From positions 3,676,001 through 3,740,000 of the forward strand of contig NZ_CP049258.1 of NCBI RefSeq assembly GCF_011046735.1: a stretch of DNA of 64,000 nt. The letters run 5' to 3'. Both the position numbers and the translations under genes were made by a program. This stretch comes from Nordella sp. HKS 07 (GTDB lineage Bacteria; Pseudomonadota; Alphaproteobacteria; Rhizobiales; Aestuariivirgaceae). Numbering within the stretch: the first letter of the stretch is position 1; every line of letters starts with the position of its first letter. Shown one piece after another: positions 8,868 through 18,240 of the stretch. Under the pieces are notes generated by a model. The model was not told where the DNA came from. It saw only the letters and a list, made by a program, of their open reading frames with translations, and searched no databases.

Positions 8868-9629
8868 ATGGAACTCCTCGGCAAACGAGCCTTGGTGACC
8901 GGCGGCGCCGGGGGACTGGGTGAGGAGATCGTTCAGAGTCTGGCTGAGGCCGGCGCGCGCGTGATCCTGCACGACCTTCCAGGCTCCGGGGCCGAAGCGG
9001 TTCGCGACAAGATCAATGCACGAGGTCTGCGCCACGAAGTGGAGACCGTTCTCGGCGATCTGTCCGATCTCGCCGGCCTAAAACAAGCGGCGGGCGCCAT
9101 ATTGGACTCCGCCGGTCCGATCGACATTCTGGTCAATAACGCCGCGATCAATCCGCGTGATCCTATAGAGACCTATTCGCTCGAGGATTTCACTCGCGTC
9201 CAGACCATCAACGCTCATGCTGCTTTCGTCCTGTGCCAGGCCGTGGTGCCCGGAATGAAGGAAATCGGCGGCGGATCGATCGTCAATATCGGCAGCCTGA
9301 CGCTTGCCGGCCTGGTGGCGGATATGGTCCCCTATGTTTGCGCCAAGGGAACGTTGCTCGGCCTCACCAGATCGCTGGCGCGCGAGGTGGGGCCCGCCGG
9401 AATCCGGGTCAATCTTGTGGCGCCCGGCGCGATACCGACCGAACTGGAAAGGCGGGTATGGGCCGGTCGTCTGGATGAGGTCAACGCCGACGTCCTGGCG
9501 CGCCAGGCGCTCAAATATCGAGGCTCGGCGCGCGACATTGCTGAAGCGGTGCTTTTTTTGGCCTCGCCAAGGAGCCGGTTCATCACCGGGCACGAGCTGA
9601 ATGTGAATGGCGGCTGGTACATGGGATGA
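8868..9629 (+). CDS. SDR-family NAD(P)-dependent oxidoreductase
   Basis: This classical short-chain dehydrogenase has 253 residues. The cofactor motif TGGAGGLG is near residue 12, NNAAIN near residue 88, a catalytic serine lies in NIGSLTLAG, and the YxxxK pair is in PYVCAKG. The C-terminus has the common ITGHELNVNGGW ending. It probably oxidises or reduces a sugar or polyol hydroxyl group. It is the first gene of the island read rightwards from the IclR regulator, and its TGA overlaps the ATG of the next gene (ATGA), implying translational coupling. Confidence 0.88.
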   Translation: MELLGKRALVTGGAGGLGEEIVQSLAEAGARVILHDLPGSGAEAVRDKINARGLRHEVETVLGDLSDLAGLKQAAGAILDSAGPIDILVNNAAINPRDPIETYSLEDFTRVQTINAHAAFVLCQAVVPGMKEIGGGSIVNIGSLTLAGLVADMVPYVCAKGTLLGLTRSLAREVGPAGIRVNLVAPGAIPTELERRVWAGRLDEVNADVLARQALKYRGSARDIAEAVLFLASPRSRFITGHELNVNGGWYMG

Positions 9630-10632
9630 GCATCGAAAGGACTCTGACGCTCGGCTGGAACTATGGGCTGCTGGGAGTGGAGCGCTTTGGCGGCAGGCTG
9701 GGCCCGGTCCTTTTTATTCTGCCCGATGGACGCCAAGTCGCGCCGCTTTCGATTGCGCCATGGTTCGGTGAAGAGATCGATCTGTCGCGCCAGCCGCTGT
9801 TCCACCGCCTGCGCGGCGAGTGGCCCTGTGTTCCTTTCGGCTTCGATCGCGATCGGCCGGCGACGCAGGATTGGCCGTCGGGCTCGGTGGGTTCATGCGT
9901 CGATGTCGGTCATGGCTATGGCTCCTCGCATGAATGGGAGTTGCTGGAACACTCCACCACCCGCGTAAGCCTGGCCATCGCCTATCCGGCCGGCCATCCG
10001 ATCGCGCGCCTCGAGCGAACGATTTGCCCGGTACCGGATCGCCCCGCTATTGACCTTCATCTATCAGTGGAGGTCAGGTCGGATTGTCGTCTGCCAATTG
10101 GTCTGCATCCGACCCTCGCCGCGCCCAAGGCCGACGGGCGCTGGTTCATCGATCTCGACCCGCGGACGATAGTGGCGACCTATCCCTATCAACCAGACCC
10201 GCTATCCATAATCACGCCAGGACTTTTCGTACCGATCGGAGCGGTGCCGGGCACCGACGGCAGCATTATCGACGCACGCTATTTCCCGCCAAAGCGCCGC
10301 GCCGAAGACCTCTTGCAGGTGCTCGAAGCGAACGGAAGCGTCGGCCTCCTCAACAGCAGCGAGAATTACCGCCTCGGCCTATCCTGGGTTCGCGATCACT
10401 TTCCCAGCCTTCTCCTGTGGATCAGTAACCGTGCCCTGACCGCCCCCCTTGGAATTCGCGCTTCTCGGCTCTGGGTGTCGAGCCCATATGCTCCGCGTTC
10501 GATCTCGGCAGTGGGGTGTCCGCGGAGGACAATCCGATTAGCAGGCGTGGCGTGACTACCGCGCGCCAGTTTCACACCGGAGAGACCTTCTCGACGTCCT
10601 ATCGCCTGGCCGCCGGCGCGATCGCGGACTGA
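9626..10632 (+). pseudogene. Aldose 1-epimerase/mutarotase-like gene with a frameshift
   Basis: The intact part (309 codons to TGA at 10553-10555) has the beta-sandwich pattern of galactose mutarotase-like proteins, with SHEWELLEHS, GLHPTL and histidines where the family has its catalytic residues. At the C6 run 10443-10448 the homology leaves frame. With one extra C the frame continues as PWNSRFSALGVEPICSAFDL and GVTTARQFHTGETF to TGA at 10630-10632, which gives a normal-looking 335-residue protein. So a one-base loss in a C homopolymer has replaced the last 60 residues. It could be a real mutation, phase variation or a sequencing error. It is translationally coupled to the SDR. Confidence 0.75.
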
Positions 10633-10635
10633 CTT

Positions 10636-12252
10636 TTAGGCGACACCCCGCATGATCGAGACGGCGCGGTCGGCCAGCGCCATGGTCGGGGCATTGGTAT
10701 TGGCGGTTACGATCTTCGGCATCACCGAAGCGTCGATCACCCGCAGGCTTTCGATGCCGCGCACTTTGAGTTCTGGCGTCACGACCGCCTGCCGATCCCC
10801 GTCCTGTCCCATCCGGCACGTTCCCACCGGGTGATAGTCCGTCTTGACCGTGCGGCGCAGATGCTCGTCGAGCGCCGCATCGCTAGTCGCCCCGGGGCCG
10901 GGGAGAATTTCCTTCCGCACGATATCGGCGAACGGCCGCGCTTTCATGATCGCGCGCGCCGCCCGCATCCCTTCGCGCAAGTGCCGCATGTCGTCCGGGT
11001 GGCCGAGATAGTTCGGGTCCACCAGCGGCAGGTCATTGGGATCGGCGGAACGCAGGCGCACGCTGCCGATCGCCTTGGGTCGCATCAGCACCGCATGCAA
11101 GGTCACGCCGTCGATATCGGGCACGCCACGCACGTCCTTATCGACATAGCTCGTCTTCGGCACGCACCAGATCTGCACGACCGGATCGCCGTCGCCGTCC
11201 TCCGGCACATGAAAGGAGCAGGCCTCGACGCCGGTGGTGGCGATGCGGCCGCGGCCGAAAAGCAGATACTCGATACCGTTGGCGATCTTGCGCAGGCCCT
11301 GATCCTGACGAAAATACCCGTAATGGCCGGGCGCCTCAGCAGCGATCGGGGCGCCGCAATGGTCCTGCAGATTGCGCCCGACCCCCGGCACGTCGGCGGT
11401 AACCGTGATTCCAATTGCTTCGAGCTCGTCCGCCGGTCCGATGCCGGAAAGCAAAAGCAGCTGGGGCGAAGCGAAAGCCCCGGCCGCGAGAAGAACTTCA
11501 CCGTCACAGCGCGCTTCATGCCGGTCTGCACCCTGATCATATTCGACGCCTGTCGCGCGCCCACGCTCGATGAGGATGCGCCTTACGTTCGCTCCTGTAA
11601 CGATCTCCAGATTGGGATTGCCGCGGAGGGGCGTGATGAAGGCGTCGACCGCGCTGCATCGTCGTCCACGGCCCCCGGTCGACTGCAGATAACCCACGCC
11701 TTCGGGTGAACCGCGGTTGAAGTCGACTGTGAAGGGTACGCCCATCTCTTGCAGCGTGCGCACATAGATATGGCTCATCTCGCAGATGAAGCCGGGATCG
11801 GAGACCTTGAGCGGCCCCGTTATGCCGTGGAAGCCGTTGTTGAATTTCTGATTGCCTTCCAGCCGCGTGAAATGTGGCAGGATCTTCCGCCACGACCACA
11901 GATCGCTTGCGGTCATCTCGCCCCAGATGTCGTAGTCACGCGCGCGTCCGCGCATATAGGCCTGCGCATTCACGCTGCTGCCGCCGCCGAGCACCTTGCC
12001 TTGCGGGATGGCCTGGACGCGCCCGCCGAGCTGGGCCTGCGGCACCGTGAGATGCTGGGTCAGATACTTCGTGCCGCCGAGAATCTGACTGAAGCCAGCG
12101 GGAACCTTGAGTATCCAGTCCTTGTACTCGCCGCCCGCTTCGAGCAGCAGCACGCGCGCGCCGAACTCCGCGACGAGCCGTGCTGCCGCGACACAGCCGG
12201 CGCTGCCGCCGCCAACCACGATATAGTCAAAAGCTCGGCGCGGCCCTGTCAT
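10636..12252 (-). CDS. GMC-family FAD-dependent oxidoreductase
   Basis: This 538-residue glucose-methanol-choline oxidoreductase begins with the Rossmann ADP-binding motif YIVVGGGSAGCVAAARL and LLLEAGG. The first GMC signature GGGSSVNAQAYMRGR lies near residue 90, and the second part carries LLLLSGIGPADEL and the conserved end HPVGTCRMG with the active-site histidine. Such enzymes oxidise primary or secondary alcohols of choline, sugars or polyols. Its ATG overlaps the TGA of the upstream gene by one base, and it is the last gene of the leftward set 16073 to 10636. Confidence 0.9.
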   Translation of the reverse strand: MTGPRRAFDYIVVGGGSAGCVAAARLVAEFGARVLLLEAGGEYKDWILKVPAGFSQILGGTKYLTQHLTVPQAQLGGRVQAIPQGKVLGGGSSVNAQAYMRGRARDYDIWGEMTASDLWSWRKILPHFTRLEGNQKFNNGFHGITGPLKVSDPGFICEMSHIYVRTLQEMGVPFTVDFNRGSPEGVGYLQSTGGRGRRCSAVDAFITPLRGNPNLEIVTGANVRRILIERGRATGVEYDQGADRHEARCDGEVLLAAGAFASPQLLLLSGIGPADELEAIGITVTADVPGVGRNLQDHCGAPIAAEAPGHYGYFRQDQGLRKIANGIEYLLFGRGRIATTGVEACSFHVPEDGDGDPVVQIWCVPKTSYVDKDVRGVPDIDGVTLHAVLMRPKAIGSVRLRSADPNDLPLVDPNYLGHPDDMRHLREGMRAARAIMKARPFADIVRKEILPGPGATSDAALDEHLRRTVKTDYHPVGTCRMGQDGDRQAVVTPELKVRGIESLRVIDASVMPKIVTANTNAPTMALADRAVSIMRGVA

Positions 12253-13220
12253 CAGGGGCCTCCCGCCGGTGCGCTCGCCCGCTCCAGCCCGCGCAGATAG
12301 CCGATCGCGAAGATGTGGCCCTGCATGGCGTAACCCTCCGGTCCGTCACTCTCGCTCGTCGCCAGTTGCGGCGCATGGTCGCTGCGCAGATAGCCATCGA
12401 ATCCGATCTCATGCAGCTTGCGGAATATGGCGACGAGATCCGTCTGGCCGTTGTCCGGGAAAGTCTCGATGAAGTCGGTGGGTGTGCCGGAAATATCGCG
12501 CACATGCACATAGGGCATGCGCGTGCGATATCGCTCGATGAGCACGGGAATGTCTGTGCCCATCTCCGCGAAGCAGCCGATGCAGAAGGTGAGGGCGTTT
12601 GACGGGCTCGCCGAGATTGCCAGCAGCCGGTCGAAACTTTCCTGTCTGTCCATGATCCGCTCCAGCCCGCAGAGCGGCGAGAGCGGCGGATCGTCGGGAT
12701 GCATGGCCAGTCTTACGCCGGCTGCTTCCGCCGCCGGCACCACCGCCTTGAGAAATCGTTCGAGATTGTCCCACATCTGCTCGCGCGGGATCGCCGTCTC
12801 CCTATGCGGCATTGTTTGCGCGGTCACATCGGCAAGGCGGAAGCCACTGGTGCGCGCGCCGCGCGTTGTCGCATCGAACGTGGTGCGCACCACCATCGCG
12901 TCCTCGCTCACCTGCGGCATGAAATTATAGGCGATCACCTCGACGCCGAGTTGCCCGAGATGGCCGACGATGCGCTTGTAGCGTTCCGTCTGTTCTGCAG
13001 CACCATCCTTGCCCATCACGATGCGGTCGATTGCCGGTCCCGATTCAGCGACCTTCCACGGCAGGTCGTGGCGCTCATAGATCGTAGCTATGGCCTTCAG
13101 GCGATCGAGGTCGTCCGGCAGATCAAACATGTCGTAATGCACGGCATAATCGCCGCCGAGTTGCCGTAGCGCCGCGAGGCGCTTTTCGTTGGGCGGCGTT
13201 ATGACCATGGACAGCTTCAT
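12252..13220 (-). CDS. Mannonate dehydratase-like TIM-barrel enzyme
   Basis: The product has 322 residues. The C-terminal half carries the UxuA pattern: LTFCIGCFAEMG, YVHVRDISG and YLRSDHAPQ, where cysteine, histidines and aspartate coordinate the metal in mannonate dehydratases (EC 4.2.1.8). It is shorter than E. coli UxuA (394 residues) and lacks some inserted loops, so the sugar acid may differ from D-mannonate. The dehydratase reaction would produce a 2-keto-3-deoxy sugar acid. It sits between the M81 gene (21-bp gap) and the GMC gene (1-bp overlap) in one operon. Confidence 0.75.
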   Translation of the reverse strand: MKLSMVITPPNEKRLAALRQLGGDYAVHYDMFDLPDDLDRLKAIATIYERHDLPWKVAESGPAIDRIVMGKDGAAEQTERYKRIVGHLGQLGVEVIAYNFMPQVSEDAMVVRTTFDATTRGARTSGFRLADVTAQTMPHRETAIPREQMWDNLERFLKAVVPAAEAAGVRLAMHPDDPPLSPLCGLERIMDRQESFDRLLAISASPSNALTFCIGCFAEMGTDIPVLIERYRTRMPYVHVRDISGTPTDFIETFPDNGQTDLVAIFRKLHEIGFDGYLRSDHAPQLATSESDGPEGYAMQGHIFAIGYLRGLERASAPAGGP

Positions 13221-13241
13221 GGGTTCTCCTGGGAGGCGTTG

Positions 13242-14720
13242 TCAGATGGGATCGAGAGGATAAAGCGGCCGGGTCGCCTTGGTGAAGGGGATGCGGCGCA
13301 TATCGGGCGCGGTCGGACCGGGCGTGTTGGCGGAAATTATGCGCGCCGCCAGAGGGCCGAAGCTCTGCCGGAAATGGGCCGGCGATTTGACGAAGACCAG
13401 CGCTGCGTCTTCGAGCGGCAGGCCTTGCGAGACATACATTGCCTTGTCCCATTCCATCGAAGGCTGGCTGCGCGCCAGGAGGCGGATCGAGCCGATGGCG
13501 ATGACCGCCGTCAGCCCCATCGAAAGCTCGAGACCGTTCGGCCCGCCATCCGTCATCTTATAGATGCCGTCCGACAGGGACAGCACGCGGCCGGTGATCG
13601 TGACGGGCGCGCCATCCTGCTTTGAGAAGTAATGTCCGACGGGCGTGGTGACCTCGGCGCCGGCGCCCTGGGCGCTGGCGGCCGCGACGGCACCGGGATC
13701 GCAGATCGTGAGATAGGACAATCGCGCCGCCCTGTCGGCGCCCGCCGCAATGAGCGCTCTCAGCACCGCTGCACTATCCGCCGCCGAGCCGCCGGTCGGC
13801 GCGTCGCCGGCATCGCTGACGAGTGTCATGCCGTCCGAGGCGAGACCGATGCGGATGGCCTCCTCGAGGGGCGTGAGATCGGGAAAGAAATCGCTCCGCA
13901 GCCGCCAGATCATCTCGGCCAGCTTCTCCGCCACCGCCTGGGCCCGGGCGGCATCCTCGGCGCAAACCAGCGCGGCGAAACCTAGATCCGGCACGTCGAT
14001 CCAGGGCTGCACCGGGAAGAGGGCGGCATGGATCACCTCGCCGGCGCGCTCCATCCGGCGCGCTTCCTCGGCGATCGGCCTGAGCGGCCCGTCAGTCGTC
14101 CGGGTGCAGACCGGACTCACCAGAAGCGGCCGTTTGGCGAGCGCCATTGCCGGCATCGGCCGGCGCTTCGCCACGATATCCAGCAGGATCTCGGCCGTGC
14201 GCTGGCCTGTTTCATACATATCGATATGCGGATATTCCCGATAGCCGATGTGAAACACATTCGGCTGCAGCTTCAGAGGCGTGATATGGCCGTGCAGGTC
14301 GAGGCTGACGCCGATGGGCGTCGCAGCGGGCAGGAGCTTGCGCATCCGCTGGATGATCTCGCCATCGCCATCCGGCTGATCCTCCACGACAAGCGCGCCG
14401 TGCAGGGCCAGGAGCAGCCCGTCTACGGGCCCGGCGTCACGAAGCCGCCGCTCCATCTCGCCGACGAGCGTGTCGAAGGCCTGCCGCGTCACCGTGCCGC
14501 TCGCCGCGGCATAGGCGGCGATGAGCGGCACGGCCTCCGCGCCGGCTTTCGCCAGGACAGCGAAGAAGCCCGGCACTTCCGTGCGCGCCTCGCCATAGCC
14601 GGTGAGCATCTCCTCGCCATGCAGCAGATAATAGCTGGCGAAAGTCTCGACCGTCGTCTTGAGAGGCGAGAAACTGTTGCTCTCCTGCATGAGCGAGGCG
14701 ATGGCGATGCGCGCCGGCAT
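13242..14720 (-). CDS. M81-family metallopeptidase (microcystinase C/MlrC-like)
   Basis: The product has 492 residues. The N-terminal DUF1485 part begins RIAIASLMQESNSFSP and contains LLLALHGALVVEDQPDGDGE and SLDLHGHITPL, which supply the probable zinc ligands. The C-terminal MlrC domain contains LVSDAGDAPTGGSAADSA. The family is named from MlrC, which cleaves linearised microcystin, but most members sit in catabolic operons unrelated to microcystin, as here. A C-N or peptide bond in an amino-acid or amino-sugar conjugate is the likely target. The gap to the aminotransferase upstream is 27 bp. Confidence 0.88.
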   Translation of the reverse strand: MPARIAIASLMQESNSFSPLKTTVETFASYYLLHGEEMLTGYGEARTEVPGFFAVLAKAGAEAVPLIAAYAAASGTVTRQAFDTLVGEMERRLRDAGPVDGLLLALHGALVVEDQPDGDGEIIQRMRKLLPAATPIGVSLDLHGHITPLKLQPNVFHIGYREYPHIDMYETGQRTAEILLDIVAKRRPMPAMALAKRPLLVSPVCTRTTDGPLRPIAEEARRMERAGEVIHAALFPVQPWIDVPDLGFAALVCAEDAARAQAVAEKLAEMIWRLRSDFFPDLTPLEEAIRIGLASDGMTLVSDAGDAPTGGSAADSAAVLRALIAAGADRAARLSYLTICDPGAVAAASAQGAGAEVTTPVGHYFSKQDGAPVTITGRVLSLSDGIYKMTDGGPNGLELSMGLTAVIAIGSIRLLARSQPSMEWDKAMYVSQGLPLEDAALVFVKSPAHFRQSFGPLAARIISANTPGPTAPDMRRIPFTKATRPLYPLDPI

Positions 14721-14747
14721 GTCCGACTTGTCCTCTGTTTCGAGCGA

Positions 14748-16073
14748 TCAGAGAGTGGCGAGCGCGCCTTTGAGGCCGGTGACGGTCTCGTCGATCACCG
14801 CATCGTTGTGCTCGGTCGAGATGAACCAGGCGCCACGCTCCAGCACGCGCGAGCCGCGCTGGAGAAGTGCTGTGGTGATGCGCACATAGCCGGCGCGATC
14901 GGAAGCGATGATATCGCGATAGTTGGAAGGTGGCGTCTCGAGCCCGAGGCCGACATGAAAGATCTGCGGAAAGCCCGTCACCGTCGCGGTCACGCCCGCA
15001 TCTGAGAACGCGGCCTTGACGCCGTCCATCAGCCGCGTGCCCTGTCGCTCCAGTTTCTCATAGGTGCCGGGCGCCTTGAGCGCCTTCAGCGTCGCGACCG
15101 TCGCCGCCATGGCGATCGACTGGGAATTATAGGTGCCGCCATGCATGACCTTCCGGCCGCTGGCGAATTCGTCCATCAGCGCCGCCTTGCCGGCAAGTCC
15201 CGCCACCGGGAAGCCGTTCGCCACCGCCTTGCCGAAGATGGTGAGGTCTGGCGTGACGCCGAGACGTTGCTGTGTGCCGCCGGCGCTGACCCGGAAGCCC
15301 GTGATGACTTCATCGAAGATCAACACGGTGCCGGTCTTCGTGCAGGCCTCGCGGACGCCTTCCAGATAGCCGGGGCCTGGGAGGATCGCGCCGGTATTGC
15401 ACATCGCCGGCTCCATGATGACGGCGGCGACATCGCCCTGCGCCAGGCGCTGCGTGATGAGATCGAGCCGGTTCCAGGACAGGACCTCGATATGCTCGCC
15501 AGCCGGTTCGTCCTGACCGGCGGTGCCGGCTTGCGGCACTGGCGCACTCTCCTGGCCCATGCGGTCGGGGGCGGGTGCGACGCTCCACAGGATGTTGTCG
15601 AGCCAGCCATGATAGTGGCCCTCGAATTTCACGATGGTGCCGCGCCCGGTGACGGCGCGCGCCAGCCTGAGCGCCGCCTGCACGGCCTCGCTGCCGGACG
15701 AACTGAAGCGTACGCGCTCCGCCGAGGGCAGCATGCCGCACAGAAGCTCCGCCGCCTCGAACTCGATTTCGCTCTGACCGCCGAAAAGGATGCCCTTGTC
15801 GATCTGGGCGCGCACCGCCTCGACAACGGCCTCAGGCTTGTGGCCGAGGATCATCGGACCCATGCCGAGATAGTAATCGATCAGCCGATTGCCATCGATG
15901 TCGTGCAGATAGGGGCCTTCGGCATGGGTAAAGACCAGGGGGTCGGCGAGATGCCGAGGCGGAAATTGCTGCTCACCCCGCCCGGCAGATACTGTGACGC
16001 CTGCCGGATGCGGTTTGCGGAACGCTGGAAGCTTGAAGTCACGATAATGTCCCCGCGATGATTTCTCCTTCAT
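14748..16073 (-). CDS. Class III aminotransferase (glutamate-1-semialdehyde aminomutase-like)
   Basis: This 441-residue PLP fold-type I enzyme has LRLARAVTGRGTIVKFEGHYHGW in its first half, the DEVITGFRV aspartate that contacts the pyridine nitrogen, and the PLP lysine in FGKAVANGFPVAG. The C-terminal part includes MHGGTYNSQ. The sequence resembles glutamate-1-semialdehyde 2,1-aminomutase, but it lies in a catabolic operon, so it is more likely a specialised transaminase for an amino-sugar acid or similar compound than a haem biosynthesis enzyme. It is the first gene of the leftward operon and is divergent from the ABC importer. Confidence 0.85.
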   Translation of the reverse strand: MKEKSSRGHYRDFKLPAFRKPHPAGVTVSAGRGEQQFPPRHLADPLVFTHAEGPYLHDIDGNRLIDYYLGMGPMILGHKPEAVVEAVRAQIDKGILFGGQSEIEFEAAELLCGMLPSAERVRFSSSGSEAVQAALRLARAVTGRGTIVKFEGHYHGWLDNILWSVAPAPDRMGQESAPVPQAGTAGQDEPAGEHIEVLSWNRLDLITQRLAQGDVAAVIMEPAMCNTGAILPGPGYLEGVREACTKTGTVLIFDEVITGFRVSAGGTQQRLGVTPDLTIFGKAVANGFPVAGLAGKAALMDEFASGRKVMHGGTYNSQSIAMAATVATLKALKAPGTYEKLERQGTRLMDGVKAAFSDAGVTATVTGFPQIFHVGLGLETPPSNYRDIIASDRAGYVRITTALLQRGSRVLERGAWFISTEHNDAVIDETVTGLKGALATL

Positions 16074-16266
16074 TCAACACCGCTCATTGTTTCGTGTCAA
16101 GAAAGGTGCGTTTCTCCACAAGGAACGGAGGAATCAGACTGAGGACAAAAGAGTCTTCAACCCTCCAAGGGCTGGAAATCCCTTTAAAATCTAGCAATTC
16201 CGGCTCAAAATGCGAGGCGGCGAGGATCGCCTAAGGGTAACCTCTTGACGATTCCCGCTCGACCGT

Positions 16267-16280
16267 GAAACATATGTTTC
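16267..16280. promoter_or_regulatory. Perfect 14-bp palindrome in the divergent control region
   Basis: GAAACATATGTTTC is its own reverse complement and lies 28 bp before the GTG of the ABC ATPase. A TTGACG box at 16245-16250 puts the palindrome over the -10 region of a rightward promoter. TGAAAC and GTTTC arms resemble operators of IclR-type KdgR repressors, which fits the IclR gene at 7958. A half-site TGTTTC lies at 16088-16093, near the aminotransferase start. Confidence 0.5.
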
Positions 16281-16307
16281 GTCAAGTGAACCGCTAGTGA
16301 GGTCAAG

Positions 16308-17108
16308 GTGGGGACGGATCAGGGGAGCGGGTTGAAGCCGAAATCGGACTTCGTCATCGAGGCGACGGACATCGTGAAGCGCTATGGCCATGTCCAGGCG
16401 CTGTCTGGCGCCAGCCTGCAAGTTCGTCCCGGGGAAGTGCTGGCGTTGGTCGGCGACAACGGCGCCGGCAAGTCGACGCTCACCAAGGTCATTTGCGGTG
16501 CCATCGCGCCGGATGGCGGCCGGCTCGCTTTCTGGGGCGAGGCCACCACCGTCACCTCCATTCGCCATGCCCAGGAGCTCGGCGTCGAGACTGTCTATCA
16601 GGATCTGGCGCTCGCCCCCGACCTCACTGTCGCCGAGAACATGTTTCTCGGCCGCGAGCCGGTGCGCGCCGGCTGGTTTGGCGGCCACCCCGCCGTGCTC
16701 GATCGCCGCCATATGCGCGCCAGGGCGGAAGCGGCGCTGCGTGGCATCGGCATCAGCACGCTCACCAGCGTCGACCGCACGGTGCGAGATCTCTCCGGCG
16801 GCCAGCGCCAGGCGATCGCGGTGGCCCGCGCGGTCATGTGGGCCAAGGCGGCAATCCTGATGGACGAGCCAACCGCGGCGCTCGGCACCAGGCAGACCGG
16901 AATTGTCTACGACTCGATTCGATCCGCGGCGGCGCGTGGCCTCGCCGTTCTGGTCATATCTCATGACATTCCGAAGATGCTGAGCCTCGCCGACCGGATC
17001 GCCATCATGCGCCAGGGCCGAACGATCGCCAATCTCGCGGCCCGCGACCTCACCCTCACCGATGTGGTCACTTTGATGCTCGGCGGTAAGCCTGCGGAGG
17101 CCGCATGA
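16308..17108 (+). CDS. Sugar ABC importer, ATP-binding protein
   Basis: This 266-residue single-cassette ATPase starts at GTG behind a GAGGTCAAG ribosome site. It has Walker A GDNGAGKST, signature LSGGQRQAI, Walker B AILMDEPTAAL and the switch histidine in LVISHD. It resembles one half of RbsA/XylG-type monosaccharide ATPases, so two copies would be needed per transporter. Its stop overlaps the permease start (ATGA at 17105-17108). Together with the next two genes it forms a complete type II sugar importer feeding the catabolic island. Confidence 0.92.
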   Translation: MGTDQGSGLKPKSDFVIEATDIVKRYGHVQALSGASLQVRPGEVLALVGDNGAGKSTLTKVICGAIAPDGGRLAFWGEATTVTSIRHAQELGVETVYQDLALAPDLTVAENMFLGREPVRAGWFGGHPAVLDRRHMRARAEAALRGIGISTLTSVDRTVRDLSGGQRQAIAVARAVMWAKAAILMDEPTAALGTRQTGIVYDSIRSAAARGLAVLVISHDIPKMLSLADRIAIMRQGRTIANLAARDLTLTDVVTLMLGGKPAEAA

Positions 17109-18160
17109 GCGAGACCACGCAGAATGCCGCTCCACCGCCGGTACGCTCAGGCATCGCCGCGCGTCTCTTTTCCGGCCCACACTCGACTCCCGTCGGCATG
17201 GCGCTCATCGTCATCGCTTTGATCATCCTGTTCGGCGTGCTCTCGCCCAATGGCGCGTTCTTCCGGGTCAGCAACCTGACGACCATCGTGCTCAACGCCT
17301 CGGTGACGATGCTGCTGGCTGTCGGCGTCACCATGGTCCTCGCCGCGGGCGAGCTCGATCTGTCGATCGGCGCCAATGTCGTGCTCTCCTCGGTGGTCGC
17401 GGCCAAGACGCTCGTCGCCTTGTCCGGCAGCTTCGACGAGGTCCGCATGGGCGAATACCCGCATCTCGTCCCGGCTCTCGTCGCCAGCATTATTTCCGGT
17501 ATCCTGACGGGCGCCGCCTTCGGGCTGGTGAACGGGCTGCTCGTCACGCGCCTGCGCATCAATTCCTTCATTGTGACGCTGGGCACGCTCGGTATCGGCA
17601 CGGGCCTGGCCTACGTGCTGACCAACGGCACCAACGTGCCCTTCGTCCCGCGCGTGATCCAGACCGAGTTCGGCGTGAAGAAGCTGTTCGATATCGTCCC
17701 TTATCCGACGATTATTGTCCTCACCCTCGCTTTCGCCCTGTGGTTTGTGCTGCGCGCCACCCGTTTCGGCCTGCATACGCTGGCGATCGGCTCCTCGCGC
17801 GAGGCGGCCGAGCGCGCCGGCATCCGTTCGCGTCGCCACATCCTCATGCTTTTTGTCCTGGTCGGCGCGCTGGCTGGCGTTTCCTCCGTGCTCGATCTGG
17901 CTCGCTTCGCCACCACAAATATCGGCGGCCATCAGACCACGGCGCTCGCGGCAATCGCCGCTGTCGTCATCGGCGGCACGAGCCTTTTCGGCGGGCGCGC
18001 CACGATCGCAGGTTCGATGGTCGCCTCGCTGATCCCAGTCGTGCTCGGCACCGGCCTGGTGATCCTCGGCGTTCCGTCCTTCTATCAACTCATTGTCGTC
18101 GGCGTGATCCTGATCATCGCGGTTTATATCGACCAGCAGAGGCGCGAACGTTTGAGTTAA
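17105..18160 (+). CDS. Sugar ABC importer, permease
   Basis: The product has 351 residues, mostly hydrophobic, with about ten transmembrane helices of the BPD_transp_2 (RbsC/XylH) family. The motif LSIGANVVLSSVVAAK and the EAAERAGIRSRRH cytoplasmic loop, which couples to the ATPase, are present, and AAVVIGGTSLFGGRATIAG in the C-terminal half is characteristic. The protein forms the inner-membrane channel of a monosaccharide importer. The start overlaps the ATPase stop by 4 bp. A GC-rich hairpin follows at 18176-18202, before the binding-protein gene. Confidence 0.92.
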   Translation: MSETTQNAAPPPVRSGIAARLFSGPHSTPVGMALIVIALIILFGVLSPNGAFFRVSNLTTIVLNASVTMLLAVGVTMVLAAGELDLSIGANVVLSSVVAAKTLVALSGSFDEVRMGEYPHLVPALVASIISGILTGAAFGLVNGLLVTRLRINSFIVTLGTLGIGTGLAYVLTNGTNVPFVPRVIQTEFGVKKLFDIVPYPTIIVLTLAFALWFVLRATRFGLHTLAIGSSREAAERAGIRSRRHILMLFVLVGALAGVSSVLDLARFATTNIGGHQTTALAAIAAVVIGGTSLFGGRATIAGSMVASLIPVVLGTGLVILGVPSFYQLIVVGVILIIAVYIDQQRRERLS

Positions 18161-18175
18161 ACAAAGCAACGTCCC

Positions 18176-18202
18176 GACCGGCTCCGTGACGCCCGGCCGG
18201 TC
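18176..18202 (+). other. Intercistronic hairpin between permease and binding-protein genes
   Basis: Arms GACCGGC (18176-18182) and GCCGGTC (18196-18202) pair perfectly around a 13-base loop. There is no U tract, so it is more likely an RNA stability or attenuation element than a terminator. It would sit in the leader of the binding-protein mRNA, which ABC operons usually express more strongly. Confidence 0.35.
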
Positions 18203-18240
18203 CGTGGAGAATAAATGGCGTTCGGATATGGGAGAGAAAA

